Below are positions 63,857-64,000 of a stretch of DNA of 64,000 bases, piece after piece. The notes beneath the pieces are model-generated. The model had not been told where the DNA came from. It did not search any database and worked only from the letters and a program-made list of their open reading frames with translations. The stretch's first letter is position 1; each line of letters starts with the position of its first letter. Where the stretch lies: assembly GCF_028689785.1 (NCBI RefSeq), contig NZ_JAQVCN010000010.1:1-64000 (forward strand), read 5' to 3'. Source of the DNA: Zoogloea sp. (GTDB lineage: Bacteria > Pseudomonadota > Gammaproteobacteria > Burkholderiales > Rhodocyclaceae). The position numbers were made by a program, and so were the translations under genes.

Positions 63857-64000
63857 GTCGCGTCCGCCCATACCTGCCCGCCTTACTGCTCGCCATTGCC
63901 GGTCTCGCCCACGGCGCCAGCCCCGAGACTTGCCGAGGCACGGTATACCTGACCCTCGATACCGGCAACATGCGCCATGCCGACGAGATCGCAGCAATCC
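63853..64000 (+). CDS. Polysaccharide deacetylase family protein (N-terminal part)
   Basis: The gene continues past the window end. The visible 49 residues contain a signal peptide (RPYLPALLLAIAGLAHGAS) and CRGTVYLTLDTGNMRHADEI, the opening of a NodB-type deacetylase fold, where the Asp of LTLDTG is the metal-site Asp. It overlaps the beta-propeller stop (ATGA). Secreted; the substrate cannot be set from this fragment. Confidence 0.7.
   Translation, partial: MSRVRPYLPALLLAIAGLAHGASPETCRGTVYLTLDTGNMRHADEIAAI

Overview
The window is GC-rich, tightly packed chromosomal DNA with no rRNA, tRNA, insertion sequence, prophage or CRISPR array visible. The gene set points to a respiratory betaproteobacterium, most likely of the Rhodocyclales (Azospira/Dechloromonas/Thauera type): a yqgE-ruvX-pyrR-pyrB-pyrC' cluster, a three-gene proton-pumping transhydrogenase, split glycolate oxidase, soxYZ, cytochrome c', a quinoprotein-relay SoxYZ fusion and many c-di-GMP and two-component proteins. 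The order is inferred from gene content; no marker fixes the genus.

Layout. 1-2941: an operon-like run joined by stop/start overlaps, with two unknown proteins, a pseudo-receiver protein, a Ras-like GTPase and a roadblock-like protein. 2954-7873: BepA-type protease (-), then moaC, soxY, soxZ, a CYTH-CHAD protein and sixA. 7943-10799: terminator and pntB-pntAb-pntAa (-). 10956-12871: corA and a PP2C phosphatase (convergent). 13102-17875: FadR-type regulator, glcD, a 60-residue membrane ORF, glcE and glcF (-), with a perfect operator-like palindrome in front. 18116-21862: SoxYZ-like carrier, zinc metallohydrolase, TetR regulator, periplasmic DsrE protein and hydroxypyruvate isomerase; two matching palindromes suggest one TetR regulon. 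22003-26704: pcnB, folK, DUF486, deoxynucleoside kinase, panB, panC. 26735-29810: unknown protein, two atypical response regulators and a CBS protein behind a structured leader. 29860-37879: two-component pair divergent from a heavy-metal RND efflux operon, with two PmrA/QseB-type boxes between them. 37921-42508: exonuclease-like protein, YfiM-like protein, cytochrome b, cytochrome c', DUF3365 haem protein, DUF2789, HD-GYP protein. 42698-47327: uppP, two hydrolases, a methyltransferase and photolyase. 47420-51155: yqgE, ruvX, pyrR, pyrB and a non-catalytic pyrC'. 51375-56763: diguanylate cyclase, M48 protease, YjgN-type membrane protein and TRAP permeases without a binding protein. 57001-62768: phosphatase, chemoreceptor with an SD-masking leader, glyA, nrdR, ribD. 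62900-64000: beta-propeller protein and the start of a polysaccharide deacetylase.

How the genes work together. Glycolate oxidation (glcDEF) with hyi and glyA covers C2/C3 interconversion. SoxYZ carriers, cytochrome c', a cytochrome b and a DUF3365 protein fit flexible periplasmic electron transfer. The most notable unexplained items are the GTPase/roadblock/pseudo-receiver operon, the glc-operon micro-membrane protein, the shared TetR-type operator, and two leaders (CBS and chemoreceptor genes) whose structure could mask the ribosome binding site.
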